This document shows positions 52,194 to 60,014 of a stretch of DNA of 64,000 nucleotides, piece after piece. The position numbers and the translations under genes were made by a program. Numbering within the stretch: position 1 is the stretch's first letter; each line of letters opens with the position of its first letter. Source of the DNA: JAENVU01 sp038250905 (GTDB lineage: Bacteria > Actinomycetota > Acidimicrobiia > IMCC26256 > JAENVU01); the NCBI GenBank assembly GCA_038250905.1, contig JBBSBV010000002.1:124001-188000 (forward strand). Reading direction: 5' to 3'. A model generated the notes under the pieces. The model was not told where the DNA came from. It ran no database searches and saw only the letters and a program-made list of their open reading frames with translations.

Positions 52194-52218
52194 GTTTCGA
52201 TTGGCGTTAGACGGGTAG
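52194..52218 (+). promoter_or_regulatory. SigB/SigF-type promoter of the pseudokinase gene
   Basis: GTTT (52194-52197), a 15-bp spacer, GGGTAG (52213-52218). The full context GGTTTCG...GGGTAG is the same as in the encapsulin promoter. The ATG lies 77 nt downstream. Confidence 0.78.
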
Positions 52219-52295
52219 ACCCGCCCGGTCAAACAAACAGCAGCCAACGACCGAGGCGCGCGCCGAGGCCGGATGGGTGACGACCGGAGGGGCAC

Positions 52296-53342
52296 ATGTC
52301 GACCGTAGGACCCACACCAGCGGATCCGTCGGGTACCACGCTGACCACCGTGCTGCGTGAGCACGGACCGTTGGCGGTCGGCCAGGCGGCGCGGATCGGG
52401 CGCGAGGTGAGCGGCGAGCTCGCCAACCTCCACGCGGCCGGCGCCCACCATGGCGCGATGACCCCGGATGAGATCGTGATCGATGGCCGGGGCGACGCGC
52501 ATCTGCTGCGGAAGGCCCCCGGGTCCGCGGGTGATACGGCCGCCGGTCCGACCGCCACCGCGTATGCCGCGCCGGAGCAACTCACCGAACACGCCGAAGG
52601 TGCACCGGCCGACCTGTACGCGCTCGGTGTGCTCCTGTACGAGATGGTCGTCGGCACGCCGCCGATCGTCAACTGGGACGACAGCGTGGTTGCCGAACGC
52701 AAGGTGCACGACGAGCCCGTCGCGCCGTCGGCGGCGGCCACCCTCGTTCCCAAGGAATACGACCAGCTGACCGTGCAGTTGATGGATCCCCGCCCGATCG
52801 CCCGCCCGAGCGCGGCCGTGGCGGAGGCCGCGCTGCGCCGCCTCGAGGTTCCCCTGCCCGAACCGCCGGTCCGTACGAACACCGTTGTCATCGAGCCCCT
52901 CCCGGTCGTAGCGGACGCGCGGCGCTCGATGTGGCCCGCGGTCGCGCTCGCCGCGGTCCTGGCGATCATCGTGACCCTGGTCATCGTGTGGGCCGTGCGG
53001 GACGACTCGAACCAGCAGAAGGTGGTCCCGACGGTCGTCGGCCAGACCCAGACCCAGGCCACTGCGACCCTCCGCAACGCAGGGTTCGACGTCAGCACGT
53101 CGACCGCTGCGGACAACGGAGTCGCGGCCGGGATCGTCTCGGAACAGTCACCCCTCGGCGGGAACCGCCTCGACAGTCACGGCACCGTCGCGATCACGGT
53201 GAGTACCGGACCGACCACGGCGCCGATCCCGCCCATTATCAACGTGAACCCGAGCGGCCCCGCGGCGTCGACGACTTCGACGAGCACCACCACCACGACG
53301 ACCACGACCACCACCACCACCACGACGCCGCCGGCGACGTAG
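52296..53342 (+). CDS. Pseudokinase with one PASTA domain and poly-Thr tail
   Basis: A 348-residue membrane protein. Residues about 15-185 keep the outline of the C-lobe of a PknB-type Ser/Thr kinase (YAAPEQLTEH and ADLYALGVLLYEMVVGTPP). The whole Gly-loop and Lys part of the N-lobe is absent, the HRD loop is replaced (AHHGAMTPDEIVID), and no DFG is present. It therefore cannot be an active kinase. A helix at 213-234 leads to a single extracytoplasmic PASTA domain (about 243-305: VPTVVGQTQTQATATLRNAG), which in active kinases binds muropeptides, then a Thr-rich tail. GGAGGGG precedes the ATG. Confidence 0.88.
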   Translation: MSTVGPTPADPSGTTLTTVLREHGPLAVGQAARIGREVSGELANLHAAGAHHGAMTPDEIVIDGRGDAHLLRKAPGSAGDTAAGPTATAYAAPEQLTEHAEGAPADLYALGVLLYEMVVGTPPIVNWDDSVVAERKVHDEPVAPSAAATLVPKEYDQLTVQLMDPRPIARPSAAVAEAALRRLEVPLPEPPVRTNTVVIEPLPVVADARRSMWPAVALAAVLAIIVTLVIVWAVRDDSNQQKVVPTVVGQTQTQATATLRNAGFDVSTSTAADNGVAAGIVSEQSPLGGNRLDSHGTVAITVSTGPTTAPIPPIINVNPSGPAASTTSTSTTTTTTTTTTTTTTPPAT

Positions 53343-53344
53343 CG

Positions 53345-53572
53345 CTACCCGGGCCGGTGCGTGGGCTCGACCAACTCGCGGACGAGTTTCTCGATCCGTT
53401 CCACGTCTTCGGCGTCGAGCACGTAGACGTCCATCGCCAACGACCACAGGAACTCGGCGACGATCCCATGGTGATCGCCGCTCTCGGACGAGTGCAGCAG
53501 CTCGGCCGCCAGGGCCTGGCGGTCGCGCGGCCGGGTCCGGCGCACCCATTGTTCGAGAAACGAAAGGTCCAC
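53345..53572 (-). CDS. Small acidic helical protein (75 aa)
   Basis: A short protein of no family I know: VDLSFLEQWVRRTRPRD then helices with GIVAEFLWSLAMDVYVLDAED and a charged end. Composition is like a folded protein. GTG 53572 is chosen over GTG 53620, whose extra residues look non-native (WGHHGGDRRAKC). It converges with the pseudokinase gene, with 2 bp between them. Confidence 0.5.
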   Translation of the reverse strand: MDLSFLEQWVRRTRPRDRQALAAELLHSSESGDHHGIVAEFLWSLAMDVYVLDAEDVERIEKLVRELVEPTHRPG

Positions 53573-53664
53573 GGCTCTGCACTTCGCTCGGCGGTCACCC
53601 CCATGGTGCCCCCAGAGCACGTTGCGGAAACCCGCGGCGGCCTACCGGCCGCGGTTCGTGGTCG

Positions 53665-53985
53665 TCAGCCGCGGATGTCGAAGAGCGAGTCGACGCCGGT
53701 GATCTCGAGCAGGCGGCGACATGGCGACGACGGGGCGAGAAGCACTACCGCACCGTTGGCGGCCTCGGTCTCACGCTGAAAGTCGAGGAGCACCCCGAGA
53801 CCGCTCGAATCGAGGAAGGTCACGCCCGCGAGATCGAGTTGCGGCGCGGCGGACCCGGCGCTTCCCAACGAACGGAGGGCGGCCCGGAGATCGTCGGCCG
53901 CGGCGAGATCGAAGTCGCCGACGAGCACCAACGTGGGGACGCCGTCACGATGCTCGCGGCTGAGGGTGGGCTCGCCTGACGACAT
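53665..53985 (-). CDS. STAS-domain anti-sigma-factor antagonist
   Basis: A 106-residue RsbV/SpoIIAA-type protein. FDLAAADDLRAAL, LDLAGVTFLDSSGLGVLLDFQRE and the C-terminal helix RLLEITGVDSLFDI are diagnostic; the phosphorylatable Ser is in FLDSSGLG. It lies 43 bp downstream of the large SpoIIE-type phosphatase gene, on the same strand. The phosphatase's own kinase-like tail could be its partner. Confidence 0.93.
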   Translation of the reverse strand: MSSGEPTLSREHRDGVPTLVLVGDFDLAAADDLRAALRSLGSAGSAAPQLDLAGVTFLDSSGLGVLLDFQRETEAANGAVVLLAPSSPCRRLLEITGVDSLFDIRG

Positions 53986-54028
53986 GGTTCCTCCGGCCTG
54001 GGGCCTCGATCACGCACGAGCGGAAAGG

Positions 54029-56707
54029 TCACCCTATCCAGGCCCGTCCGGAGCCCGGGGCATCAGGGGCCCGGCGACTCAGATCGTCGCCGGCTGGGGG
54101 GTCGACCGGGGCCGCGAACCGCAAGGTGACGATCGTGCCCCGGTGGGTACTGGTGCGTTCGACGTCGTCGGCCAACGCCTGCATCAGCAGGAGACCCCGG
54201 CCCCGCTCGGGCCGTCGCAGCGGGTTCAGCCAGCGGCCGCCGTCGCGTACCGAGACGACCAGCCCGTCGCCGATGACGGCTTCGACCACGACCGTGCTCT
54301 CCCCGTCGAGGCCGTAGGCGTGTTCGACGGCGTTCGAGACGGCCTCCATCGTCGCGACCACCACGTCGTCGCGCCGGTTGGCCGGGTAGCCATGCGCGTC
54401 GAGCCACACGCGCAGCGCGGCACGTGCGTCGCGAAGCCGGCGCGGGTCCGCGACCAACCGGGCGTTGAACCAGGGTGCGGCGGCGCTCGGGTGCCGGACG
54501 CAGATCACCGCGGTGTCGTCCTCGCCGATGCCCGCACCGAGGTCGTCCAGCAGTCGGTCGGCGAAGCCCTCCACCCCGAGGGCGCGATGGGTCGTCGCCG
54601 CGTCGGTCAGGCGCGCCATGCCCTCATCGATCGACGAGGTGCGCCGCTCGATCAGACCGTCGGTGTAGAGGATCAACGTGGCGTCGCGTTCGAGGCGCGC
54701 GGCAGCCGACACCCGTGGCCTCGACGCGTGCGCGAGTCCGATCGGGAGTCCGCGACCACCGTCGAGGTAGCGGGCCGAACCGTCAGTATCGACGAGCAGC
54801 GGTGGGAGATGGCCGGCGCAGCTGTACCGCAGCGCGCCCGTTGCCCGATCGAGCGTGACGAACGCGACCGTCGTCGCCGCCGCCCCCGGTTCGTGACGCG
54901 CGTGCAGATCGAGCCGTTCCAGAAGCGCGGCCGGATCCGTCTCGACCTGTGCGAGCGCGCGCAACGCACTCCGCAACTGACCCATGACCGCCGCCGCGCC
55001 GATGCCATGACCGACCACGTCCCCGGCGGCGATGCCGACGAGACCGTCGGGCAACTCGAACACGTCGTACCAGTCGCCGCCGAGGCGGAGTTCCCCCGCG
55101 GCCGGCTCGTAGCGCACCGCCACCTGGAGTTCCGCGGGAAAGGTCTCGATGGGCAACAGCGCGCGCTGGAACGTGCCGAGCGCCGCCCGCACGTCGGCCG
55201 AGGCCTCGGCGCGGGTGATCCCTTCCACGAGCACGGCGGCGAGGTTGGCGAAGAACTCGCGATCCAGGTCCCCGAGGTCCCGACGTTCGACCTGCCACCC
55301 CAGGTTCAGGGTGCCGTGCACCCGCCCGCCGACGCGCAGCGGCAGGATCAGGCTGGTCCCGAGGTCGGCGGCGGCGAGGTGCTCGCCGTGCACGGGCGCA
55401 TGGTCACTCGCATGGACGATCCGGGCTTCACCGCTCCGGTACACCTCACCGGTGAGCGTCGGACTCGTGTACGGCATGGCGTGGAACTCGTCGGCGAGCG
55501 CCTGGCTCGCACCGTCCGCGAGCACGTTCACCAACCGCGGGGAGTGACGATCGTCGACGAAGATCCACACGAGATCGGCATGACTCGCGGCGCGCAGCGG
55601 CTCGTCGGCCGCACGGGCGATTGCCTCCACCGTGGCCTGCCCGGAGATGGCCCGGCTCAACGCGGCGATCGCCGCCAGGCGGTCGTCGGCGCGCCTACGG
55701 GCGGTGATGTCGTGACCGATGCCGAGCACCCCGATCGTGCCGTCGGGGAACGGGTAGGGCGTCTTCGTCGTGAGAAAGACGCGGTCGCGGATGCGGACGT
55801 CGAACGCCCGCGTGCCGGATCCGGCGCGGACGCGATCGTCGTCCGCGACGATCGGCCCGGCGATCTCCGGCGGGAACACGTCGACGTCGCGAACTCCGAT
55901 GATCTCCTCGGCCGGTCGACCGACGATCTCGGACGTGGCGCGGTTGGCGAACCGATACGTGCCATCGGCGGCCTTGAGGAAGATGGCGTCGTCGGTGGTG
56001 GCCGAGATGCTGTCGATGAGCCGGGTCTGGTCGGCCAGGCGTCGCTCGAGCAGCCGGCGCTCGTCGTGTTGGGTGGCCCACCGGCGTAACCACCGTCGGG
56101 TGACGACGGCCAGCACCAACGCCACGAGACCACCGCCGACCGCGGCGAGGAGCAGGGCGGTGTTCGCGCGATCGACCCGGTGCTCCGCCGCGCGGGTGTG
56201 CTCGTCGACCCGGTCGATCACCCGGCCCTGCAAGGTCCGGAGCCGGTCGAAGCGACGCTTGCCCTCACCCTCGGTCACCCGCGACTGCGCCTGACCCACG
56301 CGGCCCTGTCGCACCAGGTCGATCTCGACCAGCGCAGACTGGCGCAGCCAGGTGCGGTAGCTCTCCCGGACGGCATCGACGAACTTCCGGTCGGACGGCT
56401 CGACGAGCGTCCGCAACTTCGTCAGGGCGCCCGGAGTGGTGACCCGGCCCCGGTCGAAGGGCACAAGGAAACTCGGATCTCCGGAGATGACGTACCCACG
56501 CGCGCCCGTCTCCTGGTCCACGAGCGAAACGAGGATCGCACCGGCGTGGATCCGTGCCGGCAACCACCGGTCGTTGAGATCGTTGGCGGCGCTCCGGCTG
56601 ACGAGCGCGGGCGGGATGATCACCGCGAGCAGGAACACCACCAAGGCGGCGAAACCACCGAGGATCCACCGCAGACGACGGTCGAGCGAATCGTCCAGCG
56701 CCTGCAC
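54029..56707 (-). CDS. Sensor SpoIIE-type phosphatase with CHASE3, PAS, GAF and RsbW-like ATPase domains
   Basis: An 892-residue stress-signalling protein. Order: helix, CHASE3-like extracytoplasmic domain (about 10-190, with LVSLVDQETGARGYVISGD), second helix, PAS (about 230-340: SISATTDDAIFLKAADGTYR), GAF (about 355-500), SpoIIE/PP2C phosphatase (about 505-700: GGDWYDVFELPDG, GDVVGHGIGAA, LYTDGLIERR), and an RsbW-type HATPase (about 740-870: ATMEAVSNAVEHAYG). Phosphatase and anti-sigma kinase in one chain make a self-contained partner switch. GTG 56707 is the start that precedes the first helix. It follows the encapsulin gene by 28 bp on the same strand. Confidence 0.93.
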   Translation of the reverse strand: MQALDDSLDRRLRWILGGFAALVVFLLAVIIPPALVSRSAANDLNDRWLPARIHAGAILVSLVDQETGARGYVISGDPSFLVPFDRGRVTTPGALTKLRTLVEPSDRKFVDAVRESYRTWLRQSALVEIDLVRQGRVGQAQSRVTEGEGKRRFDRLRTLQGRVIDRVDEHTRAAEHRVDRANTALLLAAVGGGLVALVLAVVTRRWLRRWATQHDERRLLERRLADQTRLIDSISATTDDAIFLKAADGTYRFANRATSEIVGRPAEEIIGVRDVDVFPPEIAGPIVADDDRVRAGSGTRAFDVRIRDRVFLTTKTPYPFPDGTIGVLGIGHDITARRRADDRLAAIAALSRAISGQATVEAIARAADEPLRAASHADLVWIFVDDRHSPRLVNVLADGASQALADEFHAMPYTSPTLTGEVYRSGEARIVHASDHAPVHGEHLAAADLGTSLILPLRVGGRVHGTLNLGWQVERRDLGDLDREFFANLAAVLVEGITRAEASADVRAALGTFQRALLPIETFPAELQVAVRYEPAAGELRLGGDWYDVFELPDGLVGIAAGDVVGHGIGAAAVMGQLRSALRALAQVETDPAALLERLDLHARHEPGAAATTVAFVTLDRATGALRYSCAGHLPPLLVDTDGSARYLDGGRGLPIGLAHASRPRVSAAARLERDATLILYTDGLIERRTSSIDEGMARLTDAATTHRALGVEGFADRLLDDLGAGIGEDDTAVICVRHPSAAAPWFNARLVADPRRLRDARAALRVWLDAHGYPANRRDDVVVATMEAVSNAVEHAYGLDGESTVVVEAVIGDGLVVSVRDGGRWLNPLRRPERGRGLLLMQALADDVERTSTHRGTIVTLRFAAPVDPPAGDDLSRRAPDAPGSGRAWIG

Positions 56708-56735
56708 GCCGGACAGCGTACGTGCCCCACCGCGC

Positions 56736-57563
56736 CTACGGCGCCGTGGGAGCAGCCGAATCGGCGAACCGCAACGGTACGGCCGCGTCGGGTCCGTTGG
56801 CCCGGAACACCATGGTCTCCTCGAGGACGAACCGCACCGTCGTATCGGTGTGGCCGCGGTACCCGACCGAGAAGTCCTCACCGACGACCAGCTCGAAGTC
56901 GCCGCCGCGCAGACAGAGCACCAGCGCGCCGTCGATGACCGGGACCGCAACGATCGGGCCATCGTCGAGCACGAGCCGTAGGTGCTCCAGCACCGGGTAT
57001 CCGTCGTCGGTGCGGGTCATCACCGCGCCGTGACAATCCGAGCCGAGCGCGACGCCGTACGGTCCGCCGACACCCCGCTCACGCAGCGCGTCGACCGCGG
57101 CAGCTGCGGCCGCCGGGATCTGCGATGCATCCAGTTCGAGGGCCAGCGCGTGGGCGCTGGACGCGACGGTGATACCGGACGCCGGTGCCGTCGACTGGCC
57201 GTTGAACACGAGGTCGTCCTCGACCCGGGCGATGGCGCGCGCGGCATCCACTGCCGGTTCCAGATCGATCGCCTTGGCCCCGCGGTCGATCGCGTCGATC
57301 TCCCGCAACTCGATTTCGAACTCGCGTCGCAGTTCGTACAACGGCAGCGACTGCCGTTCCGCGACCTCCACGCCGTTCGCGAGTTGCTGCACCGGCTCGG
57401 TCCGGCCGAGATCGACCGAGGAGCACTCCCAACCGTGGGGTCCGGAGAAGTCCACGAGTCGGCGCGCGCTGAGGAAGGTGGGCAGGGCGCGGCGGATCTC
57501 GTCGTCGATGGCCGCCCACGCCGTCGTGCTGATGGGGGCCATGTCGCGGCGGAGATGATTCAT
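56736..57563 (-). CDS. Encapsulin shell protein (family 1)
   Basis: A 275-residue HK97-fold protein forming a nanocompartment. MNHLRRDMAPISTTAWAAID opens it, followed by LSARRLVDFSGPHGWECSSVDLGR, LRREFEIELREIDAIDRG, FNGQSTAPASGI, GPYGVALGSDCHGAV and a C-terminal SVGYRGHTDTTVRFVLEETMVF, all typical of encapsulins. Family length is about 264. ATG 57563 overlaps the ferritin stop (ATGA) and AAGGAG lies in the ferritin tail codons. Its cargo is encoded immediately upstream, and both sit behind a SigB/SigF-type promoter. Confidence 0.95.
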   Translation of the reverse strand: MNHLRRDMAPISTTAWAAIDDEIRRALPTFLSARRLVDFSGPHGWECSSVDLGRTEPVQQLANGVEVAERQSLPLYELRREFEIELREIDAIDRGAKAIDLEPAVDAARAIARVEDDLVFNGQSTAPASGITVASSAHALALELDASQIPAAAAAAVDALRERGVGGPYGVALGSDCHGAVMTRTDDGYPVLEHLRLVLDDGPIVAVPVIDGALVLCLRGGDFELVVGEDFSVGYRGHTDTTVRFVLEETMVFRANGPDAAVPLRFADSAAPTAP

Positions 57564-57922
57564 GCTTCCTGCTCCTTGCGTAGTGATCCGATGCCCAGAT
57601 CGGTGGCGGGCGGCGCGTCGGCATCCTGTGCCTCGGCCCGGGCCTCGACCTCGGTGATCGGCGCGTCGGTGAAGAGATAGGTGCGCAGATGGCGATCGAG
57701 CGCCGGATCGTGGCGGCGCAGCCACTCGATCGTCATCGAGGCGTGCTCCTTCTCCTCGTCGCGGTTGTGTTCGAGCACCCGCCGCAGTTCGACGTCGTCG
57801 GTGGCCTCGGCACGCTGCTGGTACCAGTCGACCGCCTCGAACTCCTCCATGATCGAACGGATCGCCCGGTGCGCGTCGAGCGACGCCGCACTGAGTGAGT
57901 CCGCGGATTCGTGCAGATCCAT
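57560..57922 (-). CDS. Encapsulated ferritin (EncFtn) cargo protein
   Basis: A 120-residue two-helix ferritin-like iron oxidase that works inside the encapsulin shell. Glu27, Glu57 and His60 have the same spacing (30 and 33) as the iron ligands Glu32, Glu62 and His65 of Rhodospirillum EncFtn. The C-terminal DLGIGSLRKEQEA is a cargo-loading peptide of the (L)xxGSL type that docks on the shell. GGAGG is 7 nt before ATG 57922. Cotranscribed with encapsulin. Confidence 0.94.
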   Translation of the reverse strand: MDLHESADSLSAASLDAHRAIRSIMEEFEAVDWYQQRAEATDDVELRRVLEHNRDEEKEHASMTIEWLRRHDPALDRHLRTYLFTDAPITEVEARAEAQDADAPPATDLGIGSLRKEQEA

Positions 57923-57985
57923 GCTTTGCCTCCTGCAGAGCCGAGGCGCCGACCACTCGGCGCCGTTCCATCTGCGCGTCATGGC

Positions 57986-58010
57986 CTACCCCCGGCGGCC
58001 CTGACGAAAC
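57986..58010 (-). promoter_or_regulatory. SigB/SigF-type promoter of the encapsulin operon
   Basis: On the minus strand GTTT (58010-58007), a 15-bp spacer, GGGTAG (57991-57986), with GGTTTCG and GGGGGTAGG in full context. The ferritin ATG is 64 nt further on. Confidence 0.78.
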
Positions 58011-58034
58011 CCGAAAAGAAAACCGACGCCGGCG

Positions 58035-58060
58035 GTTTGTGGAGGATCGACGTCGGGTAC
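58035..58060 (+). promoter_or_regulatory. SigB/SigF-type promoter of the STAS antagonist gene
   Basis: GTTT (58035-58038), a 16-bp spacer, GGGTAC (58055-58060), 74 nt before GTG 58134. It lies back-to-back with the encapsulin promoter, so one small region would drive both genes. Confidence 0.65.
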
Positions 58061-58133
58061 GACGGCGAAGTCCGGTCGCCGCGACCCGGATGGGCGCCGG
58101 CACAGCGTCGGTGAGAGTCGAAGGAGCGCAGGC

Positions 58134-58463
58134 GTGGACGAGACCTCGGGCCCGGTCGCAACCGGAGCGGAAGTTCGCCACCTCCCCACGCCGACGGTCG
58201 TCGCCTGGGGCGAACTCGACGTCGCGACCGTGCCCGATCTGGAGGCCGCGCTCGACCGTGTGCTCGACTCCGACGGGTCCGGCACCGTCGAGATCGACCT
58301 CGGCGGCGTGACGTTCATCGATTCGTCCGGACTCGGCGTGCTCGTCGCCGCGCTCAAGCAGTCGCAGGCCCTCGGCGGCCGACTCGTCGTGCGCGACCTC
58401 CAAGCCGCGCCACGCAAGGTCTTCGAGATCACCGGGCTGCTGGACCTGTTCCAGGCCGACTGA
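58134..58463 (+). CDS. STAS-domain anti-sigma-factor antagonist
   Basis: A 109-residue RsbV-type protein: VAWGELDVATVPDLEAALD, IDLGGVTFIDSSGLGVLVAAL (phospho-Ser), RKVFEITGLLDLF. AAGGAG precedes GTG 58134. It faces the sigma factor gene with 23 bp between their ends. A SigB/SigF-type promoter upstream suggests positive feedback: the sigma factor would induce its own release. Confidence 0.94.
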   Translation: MDETSGPVATGAEVRHLPTPTVVAWGELDVATVPDLEAALDRVLDSDGSGTVEIDLGGVTFIDSSGLGVLVAALKQSQALGGRLVVRDLQAAPRKVFEITGLLDLFQAD

Positions 58464-58486
58464 CCCGCGCCCGCCGGACTGCCCGA

Positions 58487-59287
58487 CTACACGCCGGTGA
58501 GGTGGTTCCGAAGGCTCTCGAGCGACCGAGCGAGCAGCCGGGACACGTGCATCTGGCTGATGCCCACCTGCTCGGCGATCTCCAACTGGGTGCAGCCCTC
58601 GAAGAAGCGCAGCTCGACGATCCGGCGGTCGCGCTCCGACAGGGTTTCCAGCAGGCTCTTCACGACCAGCTGGTGGTCGACCGCGGCCAGACCCGGATCC
58701 ACCTCCGCGAGCACCCGTTCGAGCCGGCGCGACGAGTCGTCGTCACGATCCGGCGCGTCGAGGGAACTGGTCGCGTAGGACCGGTTCACCTCCATCGCCT
58801 CGAGCACGTGCTCGACGTCGATGTCCATGTCGGCCGCGATCTCGTCGAGTGACGGTGACCGCTTGAGCTCCTGGGTGAGGTGCTGGACCGACGCCGTGAG
58901 GCGCAGCGCGACTTCCTGCAAACCGCGTGGCACGCGCGTCGCCCACGCCCGATCCCGGAAGTGACGCTTGATCTCACCGAGGATCGTCGGCACCGCGAAC
59001 GTGGAGAACGCGAGGCCGCGTGACGGTTCGAAGCGCTCCACCGCCTTGAGGAGGCCGACGGTTGCCACCTGCTCCAGGTCGTCGACCGATTCCCCCCGCC
59101 CCGAGTACCGCCGGGCGAGGGCGCGCGCCAACCCCAGGTGCTCGACGATCAACTCGTCCCGCAGCCCCCGGTCACGCGTCTCGTGGTACCGCTCGAAGCG
59201 AACGGCAACGGACGGTCGCGGCCCGGCCGATGCGAGAGAGGAGCCGCGGGGCGCACGAGCCTCCGCGCGCGTCGGGTCGCTGCTCAC
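58487..59287 (-). CDS. SigB/SigF/SigG-type general stress sigma factor
   Basis: A 266-residue group 3 sigma factor. Region 2 (LIVEHLGLARALARRYSGRG, DDLEQVATVGLLKAVERF, GLAFSTFAVPTILGEIKRHFRD), region 3 (RVPRGLQEVALRLTASVQHL) and region 4 (LSERDRRIVELRFFEGCTQLEIAEQVGISQMHVSRLLARSLESLR) are all clear; the C-terminal helix-turn-helix would read GTTT-type -35 boxes. GTG 59287 overlaps the stop of the anti-sigma gene (GTGA), the usual order in this class. Such promoters are found near by. Confidence 0.97.
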   Translation of the reverse strand: MSSDPTRAEARAPRGSSLASAGPRPSVAVRFERYHETRDRGLRDELIVEHLGLARALARRYSGRGESVDDLEQVATVGLLKAVERFEPSRGLAFSTFAVPTILGEIKRHFRDRAWATRVPRGLQEVALRLTASVQHLTQELKRSPSLDEIAADMDIDVEHVLEAMEVNRSYATSSLDAPDRDDDSSRRLERVLAEVDPGLAAVDHQLVVKSLLETLSERDRRIVELRFFEGCTQLEIAEQVGISQMHVSRLLARSLESLRNHLTGV

Positions 59288-59652
59288 GGGACCGCTCCGG
59301 ATTTCACGAACCGGAAGTGCGACGCACCCACCGCGGTCGAGAGGTCGAACTCGTCGACCACCGCGTGGATGATCGCATTGGCCAACTCGCTCGGTGGCTC
59401 CGCCGCCTTCGTCCGGTTGCACGAGCCTTCGACCTCGAGCCGGTGATCCGACAACCGGTACACCAACTCGAGCCGGACCGTCTCGTCGCCGGCGCCGATC
59501 GCGTAACAGAGCTCGTCGACCGCGATCCGGAGGTCGTCGACGTCCTCGTAGCTGAACCCGGCGCGCGCGCCGAGGTCGGCCACGGTGAGCCGGGCCAGGC
59601 GGAGGAATTCGGCCGCCCCCGGGATCTCGAGTTTGATCGCCTCGGCGTTCAT
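59284..59652 (-). CDS. RsbW-like anti-sigma factor (HATPase)
   Basis: A 122-residue serine-kinase-type anti-sigma factor. EFLRLARLTVADLGARAGFS, YEDVDDLRIAVDELCYAIG (N box), then a shortened lid, and ASHFRFVKSG at the end. It is expected to hold the sigma factor inactive and to phosphorylate the STAS antagonists. ATG 59652 is chosen for GGAGA 6 nt upstream; ATGs at 59667 and 59673 lack one. The G1 box is less regular than usual (SCNRTKAAEPPSELANAII), so the kinase part may be modified. Confidence 0.92.
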   Translation of the reverse strand: MNAEAIKLEIPGAAEFLRLARLTVADLGARAGFSYEDVDDLRIAVDELCYAIGAGDETVRLELVYRLSDHRLEVEGSCNRTKAAEPPSELANAIIHAVVDEFDLSTAVGASHFRFVKSGAVP

Positions 59653-59663
59653 CGCTTCTCCAT

Positions 59664-60014
59664 TCATTCGCATGCCGCCAGCGCCGCATCCACGGAGCGG
59701 TCGAAGGGTACGGACTGATCGAGTTTCGTGAGCACCAGCACCCGGCGCACGATGGTCTCGTCCGAGACCACCAGCCGCAGGTTCTGGCGCCGCGCGTGCA
59801 ACCGCAGCGCCACGTCGAAGAGCATGCGGATTCCGGTGCTGTCGAGATAGCGGGTATCACCCAGATCGATGATCAACGACTCCGTCTCGTGACCGACCGG
59901 GTCGAGCAGGCCGGTCCGCACCGTCTCGACGTTCGACAGGTCGACCTCACCGATGAGTCGCACGACGACCACTGCGCCTCGTTGTTGCACGTCGACTTCG
60001 GCCATGACCGTCAC
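59664..60014 (-). CDS. STAS-domain antagonist in the sigma operon
   Basis: A 116-residue RsbV-type protein: VVVVRLIGEVDLSNVETVRTGLL, IIDLGDTRYLDSTGIRMLFDVAL (phospho-Ser in LDSTG) and VLVLTKLDQSVPF. GTG 60014 overlaps the phosphatase stop (GTGA), the coupling used throughout this operon; ATG 60005 is possible too. It lies between the phosphatase and anti-sigma genes. The order phosphatase, antagonist, anti-sigma, sigma is a compact partner-switching operon. Confidence 0.93.
   Translation of the reverse strand: MTVMAEVDVQQRGAVVVVRLIGEVDLSNVETVRTGLLDPVGHETESLIIDLGDTRYLDSTGIRMLFDVALRLHARRQNLRLVVSDETIVRRVLVLTKLDQSVPFDRSVDAALAACE

Noticed and set aside
53276..53335. Tandem ACC/ACG repeats as a microsatellite or CRISPR-like array
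   Set aside because: They are codons for the Thr-rich tail of the PASTA protein; there are no spacers or conserved repeat units.
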